A stretch of DNA of 64,000 bases from Nitratireductor thuwali (GTDB lineage Bacteria > Pseudomonadota > Alphaproteobacteria > Rhizobiales > Rhizobiaceae). The first letter of the stretch is position 1. Every line of letters begins with the position of its first letter. The DNA is taken from assembly GCF_036621415.1 (NCBI RefSeq), contig NZ_CP030941.1, positions 496,001 through 560,000 of the forward strand, given 5' to 3'. Both the position numbers and the translations under genes were made by a program. Positions 15,825 through 23,950 of the stretch are shown here, piece after piece. Under the pieces are notes generated by a model. That model was not told the origin of the DNA. It worked only from the letters and a program-made list of their open reading frames with translations, and did no database searches.

Positions 15825-18810
15825 GCCCGCGCCGCGCCGCCGCCGGCGGCATTATCGACCGTTCGCGGCCCGTCGGGTTCACCTTCGACGGGGTGAAGAT
15901 GAGCGGCCATGAAGGCGATACGCTTGCCTCGGCGCTGCTCGCCAACGGGATCCTTCTCGTCGGCCGCTCATTCAAATACCACCGCCCGCGCGGCATTCTC
16001 GCGGCAGGAGCGGACGAACCAAACGCCCTGGTGACCGTGCTGCGCGACGGTATTCGCGAGCCCAACATTCCGGCCACGCAGATCGAGCTCCACGAAGGGC
16101 TGCGCGTGGAAAGCCAGAACCGCTTTCCCTCGCTCGACTATGATTTCGGCGCACTCGCCCAGCTTGCCGGGCCGCTGCTGTCGGCCGGCTTCTACTACAA
16201 AACCTTCATGGGCCCTGTCGCGGGACCGCTGAAGGGCACCCGGCTGTGGATGTTCTGCGAGCGCTTCATTCGCAGGGCCGCAGGTCTCGGCAGAGCCGAT
16301 CACAAGCCCGACCCCGCCCGCTACGAGCGCATGAATGCCTTCTGCGACGTGCTGGTGGTGGGCGGCGGCGTGGCCGGCCTGACGGCGGCGGAGGCCGCCG
16401 CCAAATCCGGCAAGCGCGTCATCCTGGCCGAGCAGGACCCCCCCTCGGCGGCATGGCCCGCTGGTCCGGCGAAGAGATCGGCGGCAGGCCCGCGCGCGAA
16501 TGGGCGGAGGGGCTTGCCGTCCGCCTCGCCCGCATGGACAACGTGCAGGTGCTGAGCCGCACGACCGTGTGGGGCTGTTATGACGGCAACACCCTTGCCG
16601 CCCTCGAGCGCGTCGGCGACCATCTCCCCCGGCGCCCGGCCGACATGCCCCGCCACCGCCACTGGACCATACGCGCGGCAAAGGTGATCCTGGCCACCGG
16701 CAGCATCGAGCGCCCCATCGTGTTCCCCGGCAACGACCGGCCCGGCATCATGCTGGCCGGCGCGGCGATGCGCTATGCCGTAGAATACGGCGTGCTGCCC
16801 GGCGAGAAGATCGCGATCTTCACCAACAACGACAGCGCCTACCGCGCCGCGCCAGTGCTCAAGGCCGCCGGCGCGTCGATCGCCGCGATAATCGATGTCC
16901 GCAAGGAAATTTCCGCCGCCGCGCGGGCGCTGGCCAGCGAGGCCGGAGTGGTGCCGCTGCTCGGCCATGCGGTCGTTGGAACCAGCGGAAAGCGCCTGCA
17001 ACGGGTGATTCTCCGCCGGTTTGACGCCGAAACTGGGCTGGTTTCGGGTGATTCTCGGCCCATTTCAGCCGATTTTCTGGCCGTTTCGGGCGGCTGGTCG
17101 CCCGCGATCCACCTTGCCAGCCAAGCCGGCGGCAAGCCCCGATGGGACGATTTCCTGCAAGCCTTCCTGCCCCCGGAACCCCAACAGGACTGGTCGGGCG
17201 CGGGCGCACTGACCGGCGGGACGACGACAGCCGACGCGCTGAGGACCGGCCGCAGTGCCGGGCGCGCCGCCAGCGGGCAAAAGCCTTCACGCGCCAGGCT
17301 CCCGCAGACCGAAGATCAGGGCCTCGACCCCTCACCCGCTCCGGTGCTGGAGATCAGGGCTGGCGGCAAGGCCTTTGTCGATTTCCAGCATGATGTGACG
17401 GCCGAGGACGTGCGCCTTGCCCACCGCGAGGGCTTCGTCTCGGTCGAGCATCTCAAGCGCTATACGACGCTGGGCATGGCGACCGACCAGGGCAGGACGT
17501 CGAACGTGCCGGGCCTGGCCATCCTGGCCGAGGCGCGCGGCATTTCCATTCCCGAGGCCGGGACCACGCGGTTCCGCCCGCCCTACAGCCCCGTCCCCAT
17601 CGGCGCACTGGCCGCCGAGCGGCACCGCCACTTCAAGCCCGACCGCCTGACGCCGATGCATGATTGGCATCTTGAGCATGGCGCCCGCATGATGGAGGCG
17701 GGCCTGTGGCACCGCCCGCAGATCTACGGCCAGGCCGGCGAGACGGTTGAACAGGCCTATGTCCGCGAAGCCAAAGCCGTGCGCGATGCCGTCGGAATCG
17801 TCGACGTGTCGACGCTCGGCAAGATCGCGGTCAAGGGCCCTGACGCCGCCGAGTTCCTCGACCGCGTCTACACTAACATGTTCTCGACCCTGAAGGTCGG
17901 AAGGGCGCGCTACGGCCTGATGCTGCGCGAGGACGGCATCGTGCTGGACGACGGCACCACCTGGCGGCTCGGCGAGCAGGATTTCCTGATGACGACGACC
18001 ACCGCCAATGCCGGCAAGGTCATGCAGCATCTGGAATACTATCTTGATGTGGTCTGGCCGGAGCTCAGGGTGCATCTCACCTCGGTGACCGACCAGTGGG
18101 CGGGCGCCGCGGTCGCGGGACCTCGGTCGCGCGACGTGCTGGAGGCGTGCGTTTCCGGCACGGGGGTCGATGACGAGACGCTGCCGTTCATGGCGATCGT
18201 CCATGGCGAGATCGACGGGGCTCCCGTCATGATCTGCCGCCTCTCCTTCTCCGGCGAGCTTGCCTTTGAGGTCTATTGCGGGGCCGGCCACGGCACCCAT
18301 GTGTGGGAAGCGCTGATCACGGCCGGCGAGCGCTTCGGCATCGTGCCCTACGGCATGGAGGCGCTTGGCGCGCTGCGGATCGAAAAAGGACATGTGACCG
18401 GCACGGAGATCGACGGGCGCACCACTGCCCGCGACCTCTATCTCGACTGGATGCTGTCCAAGAAGAAGCCGTTCATCGGCTCGGCCCTGATGGACCGCGA
18501 AGGGCTGATCGATAAAAGCCGCATACGTCTCGTCGGCGTCGTCGCGCTCGACGACCGGCCGCTCGGCGGCGGGGCCCACATCGTCGAGGATTCAACTTCT
18601 GAAGGTCTTGGCACAAGCATCGGCCACATAACGGCTTTCTGTTATTCGCCACAGCTCGAACGCTATATCGGCCTGGCCTTGGTCAAGGACGGCAAGGCAC
18701 GCCACGGCACGCGCGCCCGCATCTCCGACCCGCTGCGCGGCCGTTTCGGCCCGGTCGAGATCGTCAGCCACCACTTCTTCGACCCCGAAGGGAAGCGCAT
18801 GCATGGTTGA
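15821..18810 (+). pseudogene. soxA: Sarcosine oxidase alpha subunit, frameshifted as sequenced
   Basis: This is the large subunit (about 996 aa if repaired). The first part has an N-terminal 2Fe-2S-like fold (G-D-T-L-A-S-A-L-L-A-N-G) and G-G-G-V-A-G-L-T-A-A-E, the dinucleotide site. The frame starting at 15821 fails after I-L-A-E-Q-D-P-P, and the rest of the protein continues one frame over from G-G-M-A-R-W-S-G-E-E to the stop at 18810. It includes a GcvT domain (about 600-960) with a V-D-V-S-T-L-G-K-I start. Seven Cs stand at 16438-16444; eight would restore D-P-P-L-G-G-M-A-R-W, the expected sequence. Codon use is intact on both sides, so a sequencing error is the likelier cause. It overlaps soxG by 8 bp. 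Confidence 0.9.
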
Positions 18811-19393
18811 ACGCGAATCCCCCCTTGGGCCGGCCTTCGAGCCGGGCGCTTTTCCCAATCATGCCGGCGATACCGGCATCCGCCTGAGCGAAGCGACGCC
18901 CGCCCGCATCGTGGAGGCCTGCGCGTGGCCCGGCAAGGAGCAGGCGCTCCGCGATGCCATCGCCAGGGCGACCGGGCTCCGCCTTGAAGGAACGGCGGCC
19001 AACAGCGCCGCTTCCAGCAAGGATGCCGCGGCTTTGTGCATCGGACCCGGCCGCTATCTCGTCAGTTCGGCCCGGCAGGGCCTGTTCGAGACGATGCGGG
19101 CCGAGATCGACGCTGAAACCGGGACCGTCACGGACCTCTCCCACGGGCGGACATGCATAAGGCTGGAAGGCAGCGCCTGCGAATGGGTGCTGTCGAAGCT
19201 CTTTGCCGTGGATTTCCACCTGACCACATTCCCGCCCGGCACCGGCCTGGCGACGGCTCACCACGACATATTCGCCCAGATTCATCGATCCGGCGAAAAC
19301 CGCTTCGAGATATTCGTCTTTCGCTCCTTCGCGCGCGCCTTTTGGGCTGCCCTGCAGGAGGCGGCGGCTGAAACCGGCTATGAAGTCAGATAG
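18803..19393 (+). CDS. soxG: Sarcosine oxidase gamma subunit
   Basis: This 196-aa protein ends the sarcosine oxidase operon. Recognisable stretches are G-P-G-R-Y-L-V near the middle (GcvT/SoxG fold), D-L-S-H-G-R-T-C-I-R-L-E-G, and the C-terminal E-N-R-F-E-I-F-V-F-R-S-F-A-R-A-F. The subunit helps shape the folate-binding interface of the complex. Its ATG lies 8 bp inside the soxA end, as is common in this operon. No break is seen. Confidence 0.88.
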   Translation: MVERESPLGPAFEPGAFPNHAGDTGIRLSEATPARIVEACAWPGKEQALRDAIARATGLRLEGTAANSAASSKDAAALCIGPGRYLVSSARQGLFETMRAEIDAETGTVTDLSHGRTCIRLEGSACEWVLSKLFAVDFHLTTFPPGTGLATAHHDIFAQIHRSGENRFEIFVFRSFARAFWAALQEAAAETGYEVR

Positions 19394-19402
19394 ATCAAAG
19401 CC

Positions 19403-19867
19403 ATGAATGCGGTTGACGACAAGCTACCCTATTCATACCGAACCGACCCGGATGTACCTCTTTTCGAGGACAGCAGCCCGATTGTTTTCATGGATGGAGA
19501 ATGCGCGCTCTGTTCCAGGGGCGCGCGGCTTATCGCGCGTTTCGACAAGGCGGGCGAATTCCGGATATGCCCCGTGCAGTCGCCTACGGGAAAAGCGGTG
19601 CTGCGGCATTTCGGCCTGAACCCCTCCGAGCCCGACAGCTGGCTCTACCTGGTGGATGGTCGCCCCTTCACGTCCCTCGATGCCATCATGCGCGTAGGCA
19701 ATCGTATCGGCGGGGCGGGCCGCCTGCTGCAGGTTTTTCGCTTTCTGCCGCGCGGCGCCCAGGACTGGCTCTATGGCAAACTGGCAAGAAGCCGTTATCG
19801 GCTTTTTGGCAAAACGGATATGTGCGCCCTGCCCGATCCTGAACTGCGCGCCCGGTTGATGCACTGA
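19403..19867 (+). CDS. DCC-family thiol-disulfide oxidoreductase-like protein (DUF393)
   Basis: The 154-aa product carries the family signature F-M-D-G-E-C-A-L-C-S-R-G-A (D-G-x-C-x-x-C) at about residues 30-40, and L-Y-L-V-D-G-R-P-F-T and G-G-A-G-R-L-L-Q-V-F-R later. The two Cys form a CxxC redox site as in thioredoxin-like proteins, but the physiological substrate of DUF393 is unknown. It starts 9 bp after soxG and so is probably the last gene of the sox transcript. Its stop codon lies inside an 18-bp tandem duplication, and a terminator follows 50 bp later. Confidence 0.87.
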   Translation: MNAVDDKLPYSYRTDPDVPLFEDSSPIVFMDGECALCSRGARLIARFDKAGEFRICPVQSPTGKAVLRHFGLNPSEPDSWLYLVDGRPFTSLDAIMRVGNRIGGAGRLLQVFRFLPRGAQDWLYGKLARSRYRLFGKTDMCALPDPELRARLMH

Positions 19868-19886
19868 GCCCGGTTGATGCACTGAG
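19851..19886. repeat. 18-bp perfect tandem duplication across the DCC gene stop
   Basis: CCCGGTTGATGCACTGAG occurs at 19851-19868 and again, unbroken, at 19869-19886. The first copy holds the last codons and stop of the DCC gene; the second is untranslated. It looks like a recent slippage or duplication event. Confidence 0.9.
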
Positions 19887-19918
19887 ATAGTCGAATTTGA
19901 GGTCCGTCCGCCATGCCG

Positions 19919-19947
19919 GAGCCCGGCACCAGGCCGGGCTCTCTTTT
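19919..19947 (+). terminator. Rho-independent terminator of the sox/DCC transcript
   Basis: GAGCCCGGC (19919-19927) pairs with GCCGGGCTC (19933-19941) around a five-base loop, followed by TCTTTT. It sits between the DCC gene and the convergent EF-hand gene. Confidence 0.82.
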
Positions 19948-19966
19948 CATCTCGCCGTCGAAACGG

Positions 19967-20578
19967 TTACTCGGCCTGCTCACCCGCCGGCTCGCCCATC
20001 GCAGCAGGCATCTGCGCGCCAAAGGAGCTGCGCTCAAGCTTGCCGCCATGCCGCAGCCCTTCGTCCCCACCGCGCCAGCCATGGTGGTCGCGGCCGCCGC
20101 GCCCCTTGAAGCGCGGGCCCATCATACCGTGCATTTCGGCACGCGCCCGGCGAAGCTCTTCCTGGTCGAGCACACCGTCATCGTTGCGATCCAGCAGCGC
20201 GAAACGCTTGGCCTGCCGGCCTTCGATCTCAGCGATGGTCACTTCGCCGTCACCATCGACATCGAGCATCTGCGCGGCGCGGCGCGCCTTGCGCTCATAA
20301 TCGCGCTGGATGAGGAAGTCGACGATCTCGGCCTCGGTGAGCTTGCCGTCCGCGTCGGCATCGGCGTCCTGCAGCCTTCCCATGCGCATCGAGCCGAACT
20401 CGTCCGATGACAGCTTGCCGTCGCCGTCGGCATCGAGATGCCGGAACATGCCCCCCGTGCCCCCGTCGCGCTTCATCGCGGTTTCTGGTTTGCCAGCATC
20501 ATCGCGGTTCTGCGCCACGGCGGCGGTGCCGGCGGCGAAGGACAGGGCGAGGGCTGCAAGGATCGCTTTGCGCATCAT
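19967..20578 (-). CDS. Secreted EF-hand calcium-binding protein
   Basis: The 203-aa product begins with a signal peptide (K-A-I-L-A-A-L-A-L-S-F-A-A-G-T-A-A-V-A-Q). Four EF-hand loops follow in two pairs: D-A-D-G-D-G-K-L-S-S-D-E, D-A-D-A-D-G-K-L-T-E-A-E, D-V-D-G-D-G-E-V-T-I-A-E and D-R-N-D-D-G-V-L-D-Q-E-E. All keep the acidic ligands, so calcium binding is very likely. The C-terminal 60 residues are Gly-, His- and Arg-rich without known structure. The protein should be periplasmic or exported, and its role is unknown. It has two ATG codons in a row (20578 and 20575), both inside an inverted repeat. Confidence 0.88.
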   Translation of the reverse strand: MMRKAILAALALSFAAGTAAVAQNRDDAGKPETAMKRDGGTGGMFRHLDADGDGKLSSDEFGSMRMGRLQDADADADGKLTEAEIVDFLIQRDYERKARRAAQMLDVDGDGEVTIAEIEGRQAKRFALLDRNDDGVLDQEELRRARAEMHGMMGPRFKGRGGRDHHGWRGGDEGLRHGGKLERSSFGAQMPAAMGEPAGEQAE

Positions 20579-20631
20579 GCGTAATCTCCATGGTTGTCGC
20601 CGCGTCGGGCGGCGCCGGGTTACGCATGATG
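20573..20631 (-). promoter_or_regulatory. 12-bp inverted repeat covering the EF-hand start codon
   Basis: CATCATGCGTAA (20573-20584) and TTACGCATGATG (20620-20631) are perfect inverted copies separated by 35 bp. Both ATG start codons of the EF-hand gene lie in the proximal arm. In the transcript this would place the start in a stem, or the element may be a DNA operator. Confidence 0.6.
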
Positions 20632-20702
20632 TGTGGCACGTCCAACATTACGGCGTGCTTGCCGGCCGATTACAAATCGGTAAGCCGGCGCCGGGATCGG
20701 CT

Positions 20703-21419
20703 CTACCTGACGAAAGTCACGAACTCGTCGAGCGGCGCGCGTTCGCTGCGCAAATTGTTCTCCGGCTTGGACTTGTCCTCATATCCCAGCGCCATGCCGC
20801 AAACGACGATCTCTTCGTCCGGGATATTCAGGAGCGGGCGGATGATGCGGTGATAGGGCGCGAAGGCCGCCTGCGGGCAGGTGTGCAGCCCCCGCGAGCG
20901 CGCGGCGATCATGACCGACTGCAAGAACATGCCATGATCGACCCAGGAGCCCTTGTTGAGCCGGCGGTCAATGGTGAAGATCATTCCGACGGGCGCATCG
21001 AAGAAGAGGAAATTCCTGTCGTGCTGCGCCCGCATGCGCTCGACCTCGCGCCGCCCGATGCCCAGCAAATTGTAGAGCGCGAAGCCGACCGCGCGCCGCC
21101 GCGAGAGATAGGGCTCGAAAAACTTGTCCGGATAATATTTGTAGTCGTCCCATTCGATCTTTTCGGGCCGGATGCCGGATGAAAGAATCGCATCGGAGAG
21201 CTTCTGCTTGGCCTCTCCGCTCGTCACATAGACTTTCCACGGCTGCATGTTTGTGCCGGAGGGCGCGCGCGCGGCCAGCGCCAGGATCTCCCGGACGGTT
21301 TCCTCCGGCACTGCGTCCGGCAGGAACGCACGGACGGAGCGACGTGTCAGGAGAGCCTCATCGACAGTCCGTGCAACGTCTTCCGTGCGCAAGTTCTGTC
21401 TGCTATTCGAAACCAGCAT
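20703..21419 (-). CDS. Nitroreductase-family FMN oxidoreductase
   Basis: The 238-aa product has the fold's N-terminal signature R-R-S-V-R-A-F-L-P-D and A-A-R-A-P-S-G-T-N-M-Q-P-W-K-V-Y-V, and a C-terminal half with G-S-W-V-D-H-G-M-F-L-Q-S and M-A-L-G-Y-E-D. Such enzymes use FMN and NAD(P)H to reduce nitro groups, quinones or unsaturated carbonyls. The physiological substrate cannot be told. It is monocistronic, divergent from the class I aminotransferase gene that starts 86 bp away. Confidence 0.88.
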   Translation of the reverse strand: MLVSNSRQNLRTEDVARTVDEALLTRRSVRAFLPDAVPEETVREILALAARAPSGTNMQPWKVYVTSGEAKQKLSDAILSSGIRPEKIEWDDYKYYPDKFFEPYLSRRRAVGFALYNLLGIGRREVERMRAQHDRNFLFFDAPVGMIFTIDRRLNKGSWVDHGMFLQSVMIAARSRGLHTCPQAAFAPYHRIIRPLLNIPDEEIVVCGMALGYEDKSKPENNLRSERAPLDEFVTFVR

Positions 21420-21504
21420 ATCCGCCGCGTCTGTTTACTTCTTGAAGCGGGCGTATAGCTGGACCAACAGGGTCGCCGCAACCCGTCAACAGGAAACTGT
21501 TATA

Positions 21505-22701
21505 ATGCCCACGCCTTCAAAACGCATCACCGGCATCACGCCTTCGGGAAAAGACGGCTGGGAAGTGCACTTTGCCGCCATGCGCAAGAAGCTGGCGGGC
21601 GAGCCGATATTGATGCTGTCGGTTGGCGACCACGACTTCGATACGCCCGCAGGAACCGTCGAAGCCTGCGTGGCAGCCATACGCGGCGGCTACCACCACT
21701 ATATCCAGCTGCCGGGCCTGCCCCGCCTGCGCGAGGGCATGGCGCGGCTTTCCACCGAATGCACGGGCGTAGACACGACGCCCGATGAAATAATCGTCAC
21801 CCAGGGCGGCCAGGGCGCGCTGTTCGCCGTCTGCCAGGGCGTGCTTGACCCCGGCGACCACGCCATCATGATCTCGCCCTACTATGCCACCTATCCGGGC
21901 ACCGTGCGCGCGGCCGGAGCAAGCTTCACCGAGGTCGACGCAAAAGCCGAGAGCGGTTTCGAGCCGGACATCGCCGCCATCGAGGCAGCCGTGCGCCCAG
22001 AGACCCGCCTCCTGATGATCAATTCGCCGAACAACCCGACCGGCGCCGTCTATAGCCGCCAAACGCTGGAAGGCATCGCCGAAATCTGCCGCAGGCACGA
22101 CCTCTGGCTGCTGTCGGACGAGGTCTACTGGACCATCCGCGCCGATGCCGAACATGTCTCGCCGCGGGCGCTCGCGGGGATGAAGGAGCGAACGCTGGTT
22201 GTCAATTCACTGTCCAAGAGCCACGGCATGACGGGCTGGCGCGTCGGCTGGCTCACGGGGCCGGCCGAGATGGTGCGGCATCTGATCAACCTGAATCTCG
22301 TCTCCAGCTACGGCCTTGCCGACTTCGTCTCCCGCGCGGCGATAGAAGCCGTGGAGAACGGCCATGGCGTGAGGGAGATCGCAGAGCGATACGGTCGCCG
22401 GCGCGCAGCATTCCTGGAGTCCATCACCGGCCTCGGCGATCTCAAGATACGCGGCTCGGAAGGCGGCATGTATGTCATGCTCGACATTTCGGCGGTCGAC
22501 CCCGATTGCGAGGCGTTTGCCTGGCGGCTGCTCGAGGACGAAAAGGTCGCGGTCATGCCGGGCACCAGCTTCGGACCGTCGGCCGCAGGCCACATTCGCG
22601 TTTCCATGTGCCAGACGGAAGAGACCTTGCGCGAGGCTGCGCAGCGCCTTCGCCGCTTCGTCGCCCGTGCGGCCGGCGCGCGCCCTACGGCCGTCGCTTG
22701 A
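21505..22701 (+). CDS. Class I/II pyridoxal-phosphate aminotransferase
   Basis: The 398-aa product has the fold-type I pattern: Y-I-Q-L-P-G-L-P-R-L-R-E-G, T-Q-G-G-Q-G-A-L-F for phosphate binding, N-S-P-N-N-P-T-G-A, S-D-E-V-Y-W, and N-S-L-S-K-S-H-G-M-T-G-W-R-V-G-W, with the Schiff-base Lys. These are typical of AAT-like aminotransferases. The amino donor is unknown. The longer frame upstream is non-coding; I chose the ATG at 21505 because AGGAAAC lies about nine bases before it. The last 17 bases overlap the convergent small secreted-protein gene. Confidence 0.9.
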   Translation: MPTPSKRITGITPSGKDGWEVHFAAMRKKLAGEPILMLSVGDHDFDTPAGTVEACVAAIRGGYHHYIQLPGLPRLREGMARLSTECTGVDTTPDEIIVTQGGQGALFAVCQGVLDPGDHAIMISPYYATYPGTVRAAGASFTEVDAKAESGFEPDIAAIEAAVRPETRLLMINSPNNPTGAVYSRQTLEGIAEICRRHDLWLLSDEVYWTIRADAEHVSPRALAGMKERTLVVNSLSKSHGMTGWRVGWLTGPAEMVRHLINLNLVSSYGLADFVSRAAIEAVENGHGVREIAERYGRRRAAFLESITGLGDLKIRGSEGGMYVMLDISAVDPDCEAFAWRLLEDEKVAVMPGTSFGPSAAGHIRVSMCQTEETLREAAQRLRRFVARAAGARPTAVA

Positions 22702-23023
22702 GCCACCACCAGCGATCGTCGCGGTCGCGATCGATGACGCAGCGATAGCCGACGAAGCACTGCGCGGCGTCGCGTGTCGGCACATAGGCCCTTTCGGCGA
22801 CCTCGTATACCGGGCAGTGGCGCTCATTGGCCACGAACCGGTCATATGTGACGCGGCCGGTGCTGAGAACGATGGCTCCACTCTGGCGCACCAGAGCGGC
22901 TGCCTGTCCGCAGGTCATCGCCCGCGTGTCGGGCCGTGCCTCAGCTGTCTTCACGCCGGACAGGCTCATCAAGACCAGCGCAAGCCCCATGGCGAGCGCC
23001 GTCGGCGGGAGCTTCTCGATCAT
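22685..23023 (-). CDS. Small secreted cysteine-containing protein
   Basis: The product is 112 aa, with a signal peptide (about residues 1-29, ending A-E-A-R) and a mature part holding T-C-G-Q-A-A-A-L-V and two further Cys (R-H-C-P-V-Y; A-Q-C-F-V-G-Y-R-C). Four Cys suggest two disulfides. The T-C-G-Q-A-x2-L-V pattern recurs in hypothetical secreted proteins of Hyphomicrobiales, but I know no function. AAAGGAGG precedes the ATG. The end overlaps the convergent aminotransferase by 17 bp. Confidence 0.75.
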   Translation of the reverse strand: MIEKLPPTALAMGLALVLMSLSGVKTAEARPDTRAMTCGQAAALVRQSGAIVLSTGRVTYDRFVANERHCPVYEVAERAYVPTRDAAQCFVGYRCVIDRDRDDRWWWLKRRP

Positions 23024-23157
23024 GGAGCCTGCCTCCTTTGTTCACGCATTTCTCGCACGATTGAACGCCTCTTCCTTCACTTTTGCCACCCTATGACCTA
23101 GCCTTCGCCCGGCCACTCTCAAGGCCTGTATGATTCCATGTTAATTTGCTCGACGAT

Positions 23158-23940
23158 ATGGCTGGCACACCAGAACCTTTGACCTCCCTCGACCGTTCCA
23201 GGCTGCGGCCGGACCGGATCGGGATCTTTCTCGATTTCGACGGGACCTTGGCGGAAATCGCCGAACACCCGGAGGCCGTATCCGTGCCGCAGGCCACCCG
23301 CGAGGTGCTGGGACGGCTGGCGCGAAGCCTGAACGGCGCAGTTGCCATCGTCACGGGACGGCCAATCTCGGAGATCGACCGCTTCCTTCGGCCGCTGAAC
23401 CTGCCTGTGGCGGGCATCCATGGCCTGGAAAGGCGCGGCGCCGGCGGCGAGCGCAGCGCTGCCACGATCGATACGAGCCGGCTCGATGAAATCGAAGCCA
23501 GCCTGAAACGCTTCCAGAATGAGCATGAGGGCATCGTCATCGAGCGCAAATCCGCTTCCGTTGCGCTTCACTACCGCCAGCGGCCGGAACTGGCCGAAGC
23601 CGCCATGACCTGGGCCCATGAGGCGGTGGACGGCAGCCAGGGCCTGCAGATCCTGCAAGGCAAGATGGTCATCGAAATCAAGGCCGGAAAGGAGAACAAG
23701 GCGGACGCGGTGACGGCGTTCATGACGGAGGAGCCCTTTGCCGGCCGCCTGGCCCTTTTTGCAGGCGACGATGTGACCGACGAAGATGCATTCAACGAGG
23801 TCGCCCGAAGGGGCGGTATTTCCATTAAGATCGGGGGAGGAGAAACGGCCGCCGCATTCCGTATTGACGGCGTCGGCGCGTTTCGGCAGTGGCTCAGCCA
23901 ACTGGCAGACGATTTTGAAACCCCACAATTGACAGAATAG
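23158..23940 (+). CDS. otsB: Trehalose-6-phosphate phosphatase
   Basis: The 260-aa product is a HAD phosphatase. F-L-D-F-D-G-T-L-A-E-I-A has the nucleophile DxDGT motif, V-T-G-R is motif II, I-H-G-L-E-R is the cap-domain stretch, and F-A-G-D-D-V-T-D-E-D-A-F holds the metal-binding aspartates. It dephosphorylates trehalose-6-phosphate. The start is uncertain: a TTG at 23146 would add four residues, and neither start has a clear ribosome-binding site. A GH15 gene starts 10 bp downstream and otsA overlaps that gene, so the three form one operon. Confidence 0.9.
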   Translation: MAGTPEPLTSLDRSRLRPDRIGIFLDFDGTLAEIAEHPEAVSVPQATREVLGRLARSLNGAVAIVTGRPISEIDRFLRPLNLPVAGIHGLERRGAGGERSAATIDTSRLDEIEASLKRFQNEHEGIVIERKSASVALHYRQRPELAEAAMTWAHEAVDGSQGLQILQGKMVIEIKAGKENKADAVTAFMTEEPFAGRLALFAGDDVTDEDAFNEVARRGGISIKIGGGETAAAFRIDGVGAFRQWLSQLADDFETPQLTE

Positions 23941-23950
23941 GCAGATTTCA

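Noticed and set aside
17030..17100. Short repeated TTTCGGG(T/C)G-like motifs inside soxA
   Set aside because: They fit normal codon use for the surrounding protein and do not form a regular array.
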